A DNA stretch of 64,000 nucleotides, taken from contig CAWFUR010000010.1 of assembly GCA_963819115.1 (NCBI GenBank), positions 248,001-312,000 of the forward strand, read 5' to 3'. This DNA is from JACVRW01 sp963819115. Lineage in GTDB: Bacteria; Actinomycetota; Thermoleophilia; Solirubrobacterales; Thermoleophilaceae. Numbering within the stretch: the stretch's first letter is position 1; each line of letters begins with the position of its first letter. The notes under the pieces are model-generated. The model was not told where the DNA came from. It searched no databases and saw only the letters and a list, made by a program, of their open reading frames with translations. The translations under genes were made by a program, and so were the position numbers. Shown in pieces: positions 44,309 through 52,119 of this stretch.

Positions 44309-45166
44309 TCAGTGCCCCGCGAACTGCGGCGGCCCTTCGGCCCGGGGGCGGAACGGCTGATGCTCGAGCACGCCGCCGCGGCGCACCGTAACCGCGGTGG
44401 ACGGCTCGATCTCCTGCCAGAGGTCGGGGAGGTCCGAGAACGGCTCGGACACGATGAGGCGGTCGTCGGGACTGAGCCGCTGGAGGCGTGGGTTGTCGGG
44501 ATGCAGCTGGCGGATGGCCGCCACCTCGGTGGAAGCGAACAACGAGCGCGGGACGCCCTCCGTCGCGTAGCGCACCGCCCACAACCGCTCGCCGTCCGCC
44601 ACGCCGAAGCTCCCCTGTACCGCGCTGCCCACCCCGTGCTCGCGGGCCGTGCTCTCGATGAATCCGACCGTTCGCTCGAGCGCCCCGATCGGGTCGTCCT
44701 CGAGCCCGAACGCGAGCGCAAGGTAGAAAACCACCTCGGTATCCGTCGAGCCGTGGATGTCCGCGAACCGTGCGGGGTCGACGGCGAGCATGAGGTCGCG
44801 GCGCAGGGTGTGGAAGTCGGCGATGAAGCCGTTGTGCACGAACATCCAGCGGCCGTCCCGGAAGGGGTGGCAGTTCGTCTCCTGCACCGGTGAGCCGATC
44901 GCGGCTCGCACATGGACCATGAACAGCGGCGACTCGATGTGGGCAGCGAGCTCACGCAGGTTCGCGTCCGACCACGCGGGCGCGACGCTGCGATAGACGG
45001 CGGGGCCCTCGCCGTCGCCGTACCAGCCAAGCCCGAACCCGTCGCCGTTCGTGGGCTCGGCGCCCAACCGGGAATGCAGGCTCTGGTCCACGATCCCGTG
45101 CTGCGTCTTGAAGAGCAGCTCGTCCACCAGCAACGGCTGCCCGAGCCAGGCCATCCAGCGGCACAT
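44309..45166 (-). CDS. Class II glutamine amidotransferase (EgtC/YafJ-like)
   Basis: Protein of 285 residues that starts MCRWMAWLGQPLLVDELLF, where Cys2 becomes the N-terminal nucleophile after Met removal, as in EgtC and YafJ. Other Ntn features are GDGFGLGWYGDGEGP, HVRAAIGSPVQETNCHPFRD, and WMFVHNGFIADFH. EgtC acts in ergothioneine synthesis, but no egt partners are here, so the substrate is unknown. A single-domain enzyme without a synthase domain would act as an amidohydrolase. Confidence 0.9.
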   Translation of the reverse strand: MCRWMAWLGQPLLVDELLFKTQHGIVDQSLHSRLGAEPTNGDGFGLGWYGDGEGPAVYRSVAPAWSDANLRELAAHIESPLFMVHVRAAIGSPVQETNCHPFRDGRWMFVHNGFIADFHTLRRDLMLAVDPARFADIHGSTDTEVVFYLALAFGLEDDPIGALERTVGFIESTAREHGVGSAVQGSFGVADGERLWAVRYATEGVPRSLFASTEVAAIRQLHPDNPRLQRLSPDDRLIVSEPFSDLPDLWQEIEPSTAVTVRRGGVLEHQPFRPRAEGPPQFAGH

Positions 45167-45241
45167 CTCAGTCTCCTTGTCCGAGGTGCAGAGAGTCTGG
45201 CTGGCGGGCGATGTCGATACCAGTCCGCTACGGTCGCCGCG

Positions 45242-45502
45242 ATGGTTCTGCTGAGCCAGATGATTCGCACCGCCGCGATAACGGGCCGGACGGACACAAT
45301 CGGCACTCGGTTGGTCGGGCGCCAGGGTGGGCGCTGGGCCGAGCAGACCATTCGCGCGGCGATCCCGACGGCAGGCCGCCCGGCTCAGGCTCCCCCGTCC
45401 GCTCCTCGCGACCCGGCCGGCACCCTCCGGGAGCTGACCGACCTGAGAGAGCGCGGCGTCGTCACCGACGCGGAGTTCGAAGCGCTGCGCGCCTCGCTGT
45501 AG
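45242..45502 (+). CDS. Small SHOCT-domain protein
   Basis: Protein of 86 residues with a basic, poorly ordered N-terminal half and a C-terminal SHOCT motif (LRELTDLRERGVVTDAEFEA), a short helical hairpin often found at protein ends. The N-terminus has ATG 45242 with no alternative. It is divergent from the amidotransferase gene and just upstream of the stress protein gene. The role is unknown; SHOCT is thought to mediate protein contacts. Confidence 0.75.
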   Translation: MVLLSQMIRTAAITGRTDTIGTRLVGRQGGRWAEQTIRAAIPTAGRPAQAPPSAPRDPAGTLRELTDLRERGVVTDAEFEALRASL

Positions 45503-45512
45503 GCTCGCGGGA

Positions 45513-45992
45513 ATGACCGACGCCGCGGCACCGGTACTGATCGCCTACGACGGCTCGGAGGTCTCCCGGGCCGCGGTCCGGCACGCCGCCGAGCTCTTCG
45601 CCGGGCGTCCGGCTGTGGTGGCCACGGTCTGGGAGCCGGGGATGGCCGCCGTGCCGGTGGGTCTCTCCGACGCCATCGGGGCGGGTGGGCCGCTCCCGGA
45701 TCCGGCGACGGTCGAAGCGGTCGATCAACTGCAGAGCGAGCACGCCGTGACCGTGGCCGGCCACGGAGCCGAGCTCGCACGCTCGCTCGGGCTGGCCGCG
45801 GAGCCCCAGGCCGTGCCCGACGAGGTGGACGTGGTGGACACGCTGATCGGTATCGCGCAGGAGCGCGGCGCCGCCGTGATCGTGATCGGCTCGCACGGGA
45901 TCTCGGGGCTGCGCTCGCGCCTGCTCGGAAGCGTTTCGCGGAAGCTGCTCGAGCATTCGGACCGCCCGGTCCTCGTCATCCGCGCCGAATAG
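45513..45992 (+). CDS. Universal stress protein (UspA family)
   Basis: Protein of 159 residues with the Usp fold: VLIAYDGSEVSRAAVRHAAE at the start and IVIGSHGISGLRSRLLGSVS ending RKLLEHSDRPVLVI, which contains the ATP-binding G-2x-G-9x-G-S motif. The Asp in AYDGS and the GSHG loop are intact, so nucleotide binding is likely. It starts 10 bp after the SHOCT gene and probably shares its operon. Its 3' end overlaps a P450 remnant by 17 bp. Confidence 0.93.
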   Translation: MTDAAAPVLIAYDGSEVSRAAVRHAAELFAGRPAVVATVWEPGMAAVPVGLSDAIGAGGPLPDPATVEAVDQLQSEHAVTVAGHGAELARSLGLAAEPQAVPDEVDVVDTLIGIAQERGAAVIVIGSHGISGLRSRLLGSVSRKLLEHSDRPVLVIRAE

Positions 45993-46176
45993 GCGTGTCG
46001 TCGAACCGCACGACCGACCAGAAGCCGCGCTCGTGCTCGAAGTCGCCGAGCGCGCTGAAGTGCAACGGCTCACCCCGAAGACGATCGAACACCTCGTGCG
46101 GCGGCCCGTCCTTCCACAGCTCGAGGTCGCCCAGGTCGAGGTTCGGAAGGCCGACGTCCTCGGTAATCGTGGTCAT
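45976..46176 (-). pseudogene. Cytochrome P450 N-terminal stub
   Basis: The frame of 66 codons starts MTTITEDVGLPNLDLGDLEL and continues WKDGPPHEVFDRLRGE, then GFWSVVRFDDTPIRRG and a stop. This matches the first 65 residues of bacterial cytochrome P450 enzymes (DPDLWxDGPPHExFxxLR, then GFWxVxRYDD), which normally run to about 400. The heme-binding Cys region is absent. It is either a deletion remnant or a very short derivative, and it overlaps the stress protein gene. Confidence 0.75.
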
Positions 46177-46216
46177 GGACCGACCCTAACCGACCACGGA
46201 GTGGGGGGTGAACGGG

Positions 46217-46981
46217 TTAGGTGGCCACCATTCCGCCGTCCACCGGGAGCACCGCGCCGGTCACGTAGCCCGACGCGTCGCTGGCCAGGAAGAGCAGTGC
46301 CGCGGCCAGCTCCTCGGGGTCGCCCTTCCTGCCGGACAGCACGCGGAGCATCATCGCGTCGATGTAGCCGTCGGGATACTGGTCGGTCATCTCGGACGGG
46401 AAGAAGCCGGGGGCCAGCGCGTTCACGCGGATGCCCTTGCGGGAGGTCCACTGCGAGGCGAGGTCGCGGGTGAGGCCTTCGATGGCCGCCTTGCTGGCGG
46501 CGTAGGCCGCCTGCGGCAGCCCGGCGGTGGTGGAGCCGAGCACCGACCCGATGTTCACGATCGCCGACCCGGGTTTCATGACGCGGCCGCAGGCCTGGGC
46601 CATCCAGTAGGAGCCCATCAGGTTGATGTCGATCACCTGGCGGAACTGCTCGGGCTGCTCGCGGGTCGCCGGCACGGCGGTGCCGATGCCGGCGTTGTTC
46701 ACCAGCACGTCGACGCTGCCGAGTTGTTCGACGGTCTCGGCCACCGCCCGGTCGCAGTCCGCGACCTTGGACACGTCGGCCGAGATGGCGATGCAGCGGC
46801 GCCCCAGCCCCTCCACCTTTTCGCGGGTCTCCTCGAGCCGATCGGGCCGGCGCGCGCACACCGACACGTCCGCTCCGGCCTCGGCCAGGGCGATGGCGAA
46901 CGCCACGCCAAGACCCGACGAGGCACCGGTGACCAGGGCCACCCTGCCGTCCAACTTGAAACGGTCGAGAACGCTCATCAC
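46217..46981 (-). CDS. SDR-family oxidoreductase
   Basis: Short-chain dehydrogenase of 254 residues. The cofactor motif is VTGASSGLGVAFA, the structural motif is VLVNNAGIG, and the catalytic Ser-Tyr-Lys set is INIG/SVLGS, YAASK. The first-strand motif with ARR (VCARRPDRLE) suggests NADP(H). The C-terminus SGYVTGAVLPVDGGMVAT is standard. The substrate is unknown. The adjacent P450 stub hints at a lost lipid or terpenoid pathway (inference). A second ATG lies one codon later. Confidence 0.93.
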   Translation of the reverse strand: MMSVLDRFKLDGRVALVTGASSGLGVAFAIALAEAGADVSVCARRPDRLEETREKVEGLGRRCIAISADVSKVADCDRAVAETVEQLGSVDVLVNNAGIGTAVPATREQPEQFRQVIDINLMGSYWMAQACGRVMKPGSAIVNIGSVLGSTTAGLPQAAYAASKAAIEGLTRDLASQWTSRKGIRVNALAPGFFPSEMTDQYPDGYIDAMMLRVLSGRKGDPEELAAALLFLASDASGYVTGAVLPVDGGMVAT

Positions 46982-47002
46982 CGGGACCCTAAATGCCAGG
47001 CC

Positions 47003-48265
47003 TCACCTACCGCAGCGCGCCGACCGCAGCAGCGAGAGGGGGACGGCCGCGCCCATGCGGGCGTAGCCGCGGGCGTTGGGGTGCAGGTGGTCGCCGCTGT
47101 CGTAGGCCGGGCGCAGCCGGTCCGGGTTAGCCGGGTCGCGCACGGCGGCGTCGAAGTCGATCACCCCGTCGGCCAGGCCGCTGTTGCGGATCCAGCGGTT
47201 CACCGCCTGGCGCCGGACGTTGGCCTCCGCGTTGCCATAGGTACTGACACCGAACCCGCCCGAGGGCGTCAGCGTTCCCATGAGCACGCGCAGTCCGGCG
47301 AGGCGCAGTCGCAGTGCCGCCTGGCGCAGGCTCGCGATCACCGCAGTGGATGAGGCAGCCGGGGGTTGCCCGATGTCGTTGATGCCCTCGAACACGATCG
47401 CCGTGCTCACCCCGGGCACGGCGAGGACGTCGCTGTCGAGTCGCGACAGCGCGTTGGGGCCGTAGATGGGCGTCAGACCGTCGAGGCGAAGGCGGTTGCC
47501 GCTGATGCCCGCGTTCACCACCGAGAGGGGGCGGTCGTGGACCGCGAGGCGCCGGGCGAGGAAGTCGGGCCAGCGGGTGTTGCGCCGGCCCGGCGGCCGC
47601 GCGACGTTGCTCTGGAAGCCGTCCGTGATCGAGTCTCCCAGCGCCACCAGGGTGCTCACGCGGCGCGGCGCCTGGACCTCCACCCCGGTCAGCAGCGGCC
47701 AGTTGCCCGAGGGAGGGCCGAACCCCACACCCGAGGTGGCCCGGGTAAGGTCGCCGGACGCGGTGTACGACGCATCTTCGTTCGCGACCGGATGCTGGCT
47801 CGTCGGTCCCGTGAGGCCACGCATGTACACGCTCGCGGCCAGGTCGGTGAATGCCCGGACGCGCAGGCGCACGGGATCGGAGAGCACGTCGGCGCCGCGG
47901 GGAATCGTCACGCTGCGCTGCCCCCCGAACGTCACGGGTCGAAGCGACCCGGCCACCACTGCCGGCCCCGTCCGGCGGCGCGCCACGGTGACACGAGAGA
48001 TGGTCAGTGGCCCCGCTCCAAAGCGGTTCGACATCCGCAGCATGACCCGCCGCCCGCCGCGGTGACCGTTCACCACAAGACGCACCGTCTGGTTCGCGTA
48101 CGACATGCCCTGGATGGACGGCGCCGTGCCCCACGCTCCGACCCAGTGCGTGCCCACGCAGCGGGCGCCAGCAGCCTCTCCGATCGGCGGACCGGAGAGT
48201 GAGAGCACGAGAGCTCCAAGCACGCCGACCGCGAGCCTGATGCGGCTCCGGAACTCACATGTCAT
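47003..48265 (-). CDS. Secreted SGNH/GDSL hydrolase
   Basis: Exported protein of 420 residues: signal peptide (about 1-32, VGVLGALVLSLSGPPIGEAA), an N-terminal beta domain of about 150 residues (WVGAWGTAPSIQG, LRMSNRFGAGPLTI), then the SGNH domain with block I VALGDSITDGF, block II GISGNRL, block III EGINDIG and block V DHLHPNARGYARM. All four catalytic residues are present. The N-terminal domain and LGDSITDG place it near secreted GDSL esterases of actinobacteria. It is divergent from the copper protein gene. Confidence 0.93.
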   Translation of the reverse strand: MTCEFRSRIRLAVGVLGALVLSLSGPPIGEAAGARCVGTHWVGAWGTAPSIQGMSYANQTVRLVVNGHRGGRRVMLRMSNRFGAGPLTISRVTVARRRTGPAVVAGSLRPVTFGGQRSVTIPRGADVLSDPVRLRVRAFTDLAASVYMRGLTGPTSQHPVANEDASYTASGDLTRATSGVGFGPPSGNWPLLTGVEVQAPRRVSTLVALGDSITDGFQSNVARPPGRRNTRWPDFLARRLAVHDRPLSVVNAGISGNRLRLDGLTPIYGPNALSRLDSDVLAVPGVSTAIVFEGINDIGQPPAASSTAVIASLRQAALRLRLAGLRVLMGTLTPSGGFGVSTYGNAEANVRRQAVNRWIRNSGLADGVIDFDAAVRDPANPDRLRPAYDSGDHLHPNARGYARMGAAVPLSLLRSARCGR

Positions 48266-48312
48266 CTGCTTGATCCTCCATCGGAATTGGGTCCGCGCAT
48301 GCGACCACGGCC

Positions 48313-48341
48313 TTGACCCGAGCGCCGCCTCTCCCTAGTCT
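48313..48341 (+). promoter_or_regulatory. Strong sigma70-like promoter of the copper protein gene
   Basis: TTGACC (48313-48318) and TAGTCT (48336-48341) are separated by 17 bases, the optimal spacing. Transcription would start near 48348, about 50 bases before the ATG. It is one of the clearest promoter-like sequences in the window. Confidence 0.55.
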
Positions 48342-48351
48342 GACCAAAGCT

Positions 48352-48369
48352 GTTGAACGACCGGTCAAC
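48352..48369. promoter_or_regulatory. Inverted repeat at the expected transcription start
   Basis: GTTGA and TCAAC flank an 8-base centre, with a nested palindrome GACCGGTC (48359-48366). It lies just downstream of the predicted start from the promoter at 48313 and is well placed for a repressor. The regulator is not identified. Confidence 0.4.
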
Positions 48370-48400
48370 TGGCCCATGCTCGATGGGCACGGAGGAATGC

Positions 48401-49930
48401 ATGCCCCGCCTTCTCAAGGTCCTCACGGGCCTCGCTGCTCTCGCGTGTCTCGCTGCGCTTCCGGCGTCCGCCAGCGCGCTCCCCGGAGCCCACGTTTCCG
48501 CGACCAAGTTCGTGAAGCACGTGGACTACCCGGGCACCCAGCACCTCCACTACGAGTACGGCCCGATCGACATCGCCCCGGGGCAGAACAACATCGAGGC
48601 GAAGGTCAACAAGAACAAGCCCAAGGTCTCGGGCTACATCACGCGCTTCAAGCCGAACCTCGTCTACTCGAACTCGCACAAGGTCCCGCGCGTGGACGTG
48701 ATCCATCTGCACCACGGGGTGTGGATCGTCAACGGCGGCCCGACGTTCGCCGCCGGTGAGGAGAAGACCACGGCGCAGCTGCCGCGTGGCTACGGCTATC
48801 ACTACAACAAGAGCGACAGCTGGATCATGAACTACATGCTCCACAACCTGACCCCGGAGCCCACGAAGGTGTCGATCACCTACGACATCGACTTCGTGCC
48901 CGACACCGCGCCCGCGGCCAAGGACATCGTCCCCGCCCACCCCCTCTGGATGGATGTGGCCGGCGTGAGCGCCTACCCGGTCTTCAACGCATACAAGGGT
49001 CAGGGCAAGCACGGCAAGTTCACGTTCCCCAATCAGGCGAGGCCGTCACAGCAGGACGACATCGGCCCAGCTCACCAGTACACCGCCAATCGGGACATGA
49101 CCCTCGTGAGCACCGCGGGCCACCTGCATCCCGGCGGGCTCTACACGGACCTCAAGATCACGCGCGGCTCACGCACCAAGGAGCTGTTCAGGTCGGTGGC
49201 CAAGTACTTCGAGCCGGCGGGCGCGGTCTCCTGGGACGTCTCGATGACCGGCACCAAGCCGAGTTGGCGAATTGCCGTGAAGCCAGGCGATCGCCTGAAC
49301 GTGTCGGCCACCTACGACACCAGCAAGGCCTCCTGGTACGAGTCGATGGGGATCATGGTCATCTTCGTGGCCGACGGCAAGCAGAGCGACGCCGAGGATC
49401 CGTTCACCTCAGCGGTCCCCACGCGCGGATTGCTGACCCACGGACACCTGCGTGAGAACCGCAATCACGGCGGAAAGGCCCAGCCCAGGCTCCCGGACGC
49501 CCGGGATCTGGCCAGTGGAGCGTTCAGCTCGAACCTGGACATCAGGGGCTTCGTCTACGAGCGCGGCGACCTGAACGTCTCGGGCAAGCGCGGACGGCCG
49601 CCGGTGGTGCGCGCGGGACAGTCGATCACGTTCACCAATCAGGACGCGCTGACCACGACGCCGGCGCAGCAGTCGGCCTACCACACGATCACCTCGTGCA
49701 AGGCTCCCTGTACCGGAACGACGGGCATCGCCTACCCGCTGGCGAACTCGAAGACTCAGTTCGACTCGGGTGAGCTGGGCTACGGCCCGCCCGGATTCAC
49801 TCCCGCGGAGAACACGAACACGTGGAAGACCCCCAAGAGCCTGAAGGCGGGCACCTACACGTACTTCTGCCGGATCCACCCGTTCATGCGCGGAGCGTTC
49901 CGGGTGGTTTCCGACAAGAAGAAGAGCTGA
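48401..49930 (+). CDS. Secreted two-domain copper protein: PHM-like domain plus cupredoxin
   Basis: Exported protein of 509 residues. A signal peptide (about 1-27) precedes a large beta-rich domain whose metal-like residues are HLHH (102-105), LHN (His148), GHLHPGG (His241, His243) and ESMGIM (Met316 or Met319). The order and spacing resemble the two-copper sites of peptidylglycine hydroxylase-type (Cu2 monooxygenase) domains. The C-terminal part (about 395-505) is a cupredoxin with type 1 copper ligands His428, Cys490, His493 and Met496 (YFCRIHPFMRG). Both assignments are by motif. It would be a periplasmic or cell-surface oxidoreductase or electron carrier. GGAGGA precedes ATG 48401. A hairpin repeat follows 13 bp after the stop. 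Confidence 0.8.
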   Translation: MPRLLKVLTGLAALACLAALPASASALPGAHVSATKFVKHVDYPGTQHLHYEYGPIDIAPGQNNIEAKVNKNKPKVSGYITRFKPNLVYSNSHKVPRVDVIHLHHGVWIVNGGPTFAAGEEKTTAQLPRGYGYHYNKSDSWIMNYMLHNLTPEPTKVSITYDIDFVPDTAPAAKDIVPAHPLWMDVAGVSAYPVFNAYKGQGKHGKFTFPNQARPSQQDDIGPAHQYTANRDMTLVSTAGHLHPGGLYTDLKITRGSRTKELFRSVAKYFEPAGAVSWDVSMTGTKPSWRIAVKPGDRLNVSATYDTSKASWYESMGIMVIFVADGKQSDAEDPFTSAVPTRGLLTHGHLRENRNHGGKAQPRLPDARDLASGAFSSNLDIRGFVYERGDLNVSGKRGRPPVVRAGQSITFTNQDALTTTPAQQSAYHTITSCKAPCTGTTGIAYPLANSKTQFDSGELGYGPPGFTPAENTNTWKTPKSLKAGTYTYFCRIHPFMRGAFRVVSDKKKS

Positions 49931-49943
49931 GCACCGCGGAGTA

Positions 49944-49986
49944 GGGAGGAGCGGAGCCCGATCGGTGATCGGGCGAGCACCGGACC
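49944..49986 (-). repeat. Dispersed 44-bp hairpin repeat, copy C (reversed)
   Basis: On the minus strand it begins GGTCCGGTGCTCGCCCGAT. The stem here is GCCCGATC/GATCGGGC with a 3-base loop, two base pairs longer than in the other copies, because both arms changed together. It lies between the copper protein stop and the amine oxidase leader, and runs into the latter's possible 5' end. Confidence 0.85.
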
Positions 49987-50053
49987 ATGTCATCAATCGC
50001 CGTCGGCTACTGAAGCTGGCGGCGAGTCTCCCGGCCGCGGTCGCGGCCGGGAG

Positions 50054-51514
50054 GTGCCCGCGGCCGCGCTCGCAGGGAGCCGCGGCCGGCGCTACGACGA
50101 CGGTACGGACGCGATTCCCGGAGGGCTGCGCGGTGACCCCGAGCGGGTGATCGTGATCGGCGCGGGGTTCGCCGGGCTCGGCGCGGCGAACGCCCTCCGC
50201 CAGGCGGGCGTCGACTGCGTGGTGCTCGAGGCGCGTGACCGGATCGGCGGCCGGGCTCACACGGAGCGGGTCGGAGGAGTGCCGGTGGACCTCGGCTGCT
50301 CGTGGATCCACGAGCCGGAGGGCAACGTCATGTCGGCGTTCGCCGCCCAGGCCGGCGTCTCCCGTCTGCCGGCGAGCCCCGAGCTCGACGCCGCGACGAT
50401 CGTGTTCCTCGACAGCAGAACGGGGATCGTGCCGAGCGCACAGACGCTCCACGACTTCGCGACGTCGCTCGGGTTCGACGGCGAGCGCGCGGCGCTCGCG
50501 AAGGTGCTGGGATCGCGGGCCTCGCAGCGGGACGGGGCCGAGCGGTTCCTGGACGACGCCGGCCTGACCGGCGACGAGCGCCGGCGCGTGGAGTTCATGA
50601 TCCGGCTGTACGCGCAGCTCGAGGACGCAAACGACTGGGACATCCTCCCTCTCGCCGGCGTCGGCCCTCGCAGGATCAAGCTTCCGAAGCCCAACCACGA
50701 GGAGTACACCGGGGTCGGGCTCGGCGACTTTCCCAAGGGCGGTTATCACCGGCTGGTCAGGGCGATCGCGGCGGGCACCCACGTCCACCTGGGCCACAGG
50801 GTCACCTCGATCGCCCACAGCGCCTCCGGCGTCCGGGTGGGGGTGCTCACCACCTCCGGCGGCCGCCGGTGCCACCGCACGCTGAGGGGGTCGCACGTGC
50901 TGGTCACGGTGCCGCTCGGCGTGCTCAAGGCACAGCGGATCCGGTTTACGCCCGCCCTGCCTCCGAGAAAGCGCGGCGCGATCAGGCGTCTCGGGTTCGG
51001 CCAGTTCGAGAAGATCGCGCTCACCTTTCCCGAGCCGTTCTGGGAGGCGGGCGGCCACACCCATCTCATCCATGTGGGCGCGGGACCGGCGGCCGACTTC
51101 CCGCTGTTCCTCGATCTTCAGCGCTTCATCGGGGCGCCAACGCTGGTGGCGCTCAACGCCGGGTCCTTCGCGCGGCGGCTCGACCGGGAGCACCCCCGGG
51201 CCGTCCGGGACGAGACGCTCGCCGTGCTGCGGCAGGCATACGGGCCGGGCATCCCGGCTCCCACGGCCTACCGGGTCACGAACTGGAGGGCCGATCCGTA
51301 CAGCCTCGGCTCATACAGCTCGATTGTGCGCGGCGGCGGTCCCGACGACCGCAGCCTCCTCGCCGGCCCCATCGGCGGCCGCGTCCTCTTCGCCGGCGAG
51401 GCCACGAACCTGGAAGACCGGCCCGCCACCGCGGACGGCGCGCTGTCCAGCGGCATACGCGAGGCCAAACGACTCCTGCAAAAGCGCGCGGTCACCCTGA
51501 CCGCAGGGCGATAA
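50054..51514 (+). CDS. Flavin amine oxidase; Tat leader separated by a frameshift
   Basis: FAD-dependent amine oxidase of about 486 residues. The dinucleotide fold is VIVIGAGFAGLGAANALRQA, followed by VVLEARDRIGGRAHTERVGG and DLGCSWIHEP; the C-terminal FAD site is RVLFAGEATNLEDRPATADG. These are standard for monoamine or polyamine oxidase-like proteins. The frame as read starts at GTG 50054 and has no leader. Just upstream, in another frame (49965-50053), lies a twin-arginine signal, RRRLLKLAASLPAAVAAG, whose natural continuation would be this protein. A single-base change near 50050 would join them. Confidence 0.82.
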   Translation: MPAAALAGSRGRRYDDGTDAIPGGLRGDPERVIVIGAGFAGLGAANALRQAGVDCVVLEARDRIGGRAHTERVGGVPVDLGCSWIHEPEGNVMSAFAAQAGVSRLPASPELDAATIVFLDSRTGIVPSAQTLHDFATSLGFDGERAALAKVLGSRASQRDGAERFLDDAGLTGDERRRVEFMIRLYAQLEDANDWDILPLAGVGPRRIKLPKPNHEEYTGVGLGDFPKGGYHRLVRAIAAGTHVHLGHRVTSIAHSASGVRVGVLTTSGGRRCHRTLRGSHVLVTVPLGVLKAQRIRFTPALPPRKRGAIRRLGFGQFEKIALTFPEPFWEAGGHTHLIHVGAGPAADFPLFLDLQRFIGAPTLVALNAGSFARRLDREHPRAVRDETLAVLRQAYGPGIPAPTAYRVTNWRADPYSLGSYSSIVRGGGPDDRSLLAGPIGGRVLFAGEATNLEDRPATADGALSSGIREAKRLLQKRAVTLTAGR

Positions 51515-51517
51515 GAG

Positions 51518-52105
51518 CTATTCGTCTTCCTCGTACAGGGATTCGCGCGCCAGCTCGGCTCCGCCCGCCCCGTAGAGGCGGACCTCCACGTAGTCGCCCG
51601 TGAAGGCGTCGAGTGACACGAGGGTGAAGCGCTCTTCCACGAGCTCGCACTGGTCCGTGGTGGTGGGCCCGAGCTCCGTGGTGGCCACCACTCCGTTGGG
51701 GACCAGCGCGGCGCCCCACACCAGGGTCACCACGCCGCGCCGGCCCTGAGAGCCCCGCCAGTGACCGATCTCCTGATCTGAGAGGTCGAGCGTCCAGTCC
51801 GGGTTCTCGGCCGCGGTGGCGTCGGTGTGGTCGGCCACCGCCTCGAAGTCGAGCGCCTGCGCGCCCTCGTGCGCGCGGGTGTAGGACACGTAGCCGAAGG
51901 CCTCGCCCTCGTCGCTGGGCGCGGTGGCGGGCACGTATGTGCGCCCGCTGAAGCTGCGCTCCGGGAACCAGGTGATCTCGCCCAGCTCGCCTCCGGCCGC
52001 GGCGGCGAAGTGATCGGCCAGGGCCTCGGCCCAGCGGCCGTAGGGCAGCGGTTCCTGCGGCGGCTCGGCGGCGTATTGCGGGATCGGGCGCTCGGCGGGA
52101 GGCAT
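51518..52105 (-). CDS. Conserved protein of unknown function
   Basis: Soluble, acidic protein of 195 residues without recognisable motifs. Stretches such as PYGRWAEALADHFAAAAGGE, EITWFPERSFSGRTYVPATA, and GYVSYTRAHEGAQALDFEAV suggest a compact alpha/beta protein. No signal peptide or membrane segment is present. It lies 14 bp before galT's stop on the same strand, downstream of galT, and is convergent with the amine oxidase gene (three bases between stops). Confidence 0.65.
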   Translation of the reverse strand: MPPAERPIPQYAAEPPQEPLPYGRWAEALADHFAAAAGGELGEITWFPERSFSGRTYVPATAPSDEGEAFGYVSYTRAHEGAQALDFEAVADHTDATAAENPDWTLDLSDQEIGHWRGSQGRRGVVTLVWGAALVPNGVVATTELGPTTTDQCELVEERFTLVSLDAFTGDYVEVRLYGAGGAELARESLYEEDE

Positions 52106-52119
52106 GGGGCAGCGGGAAG

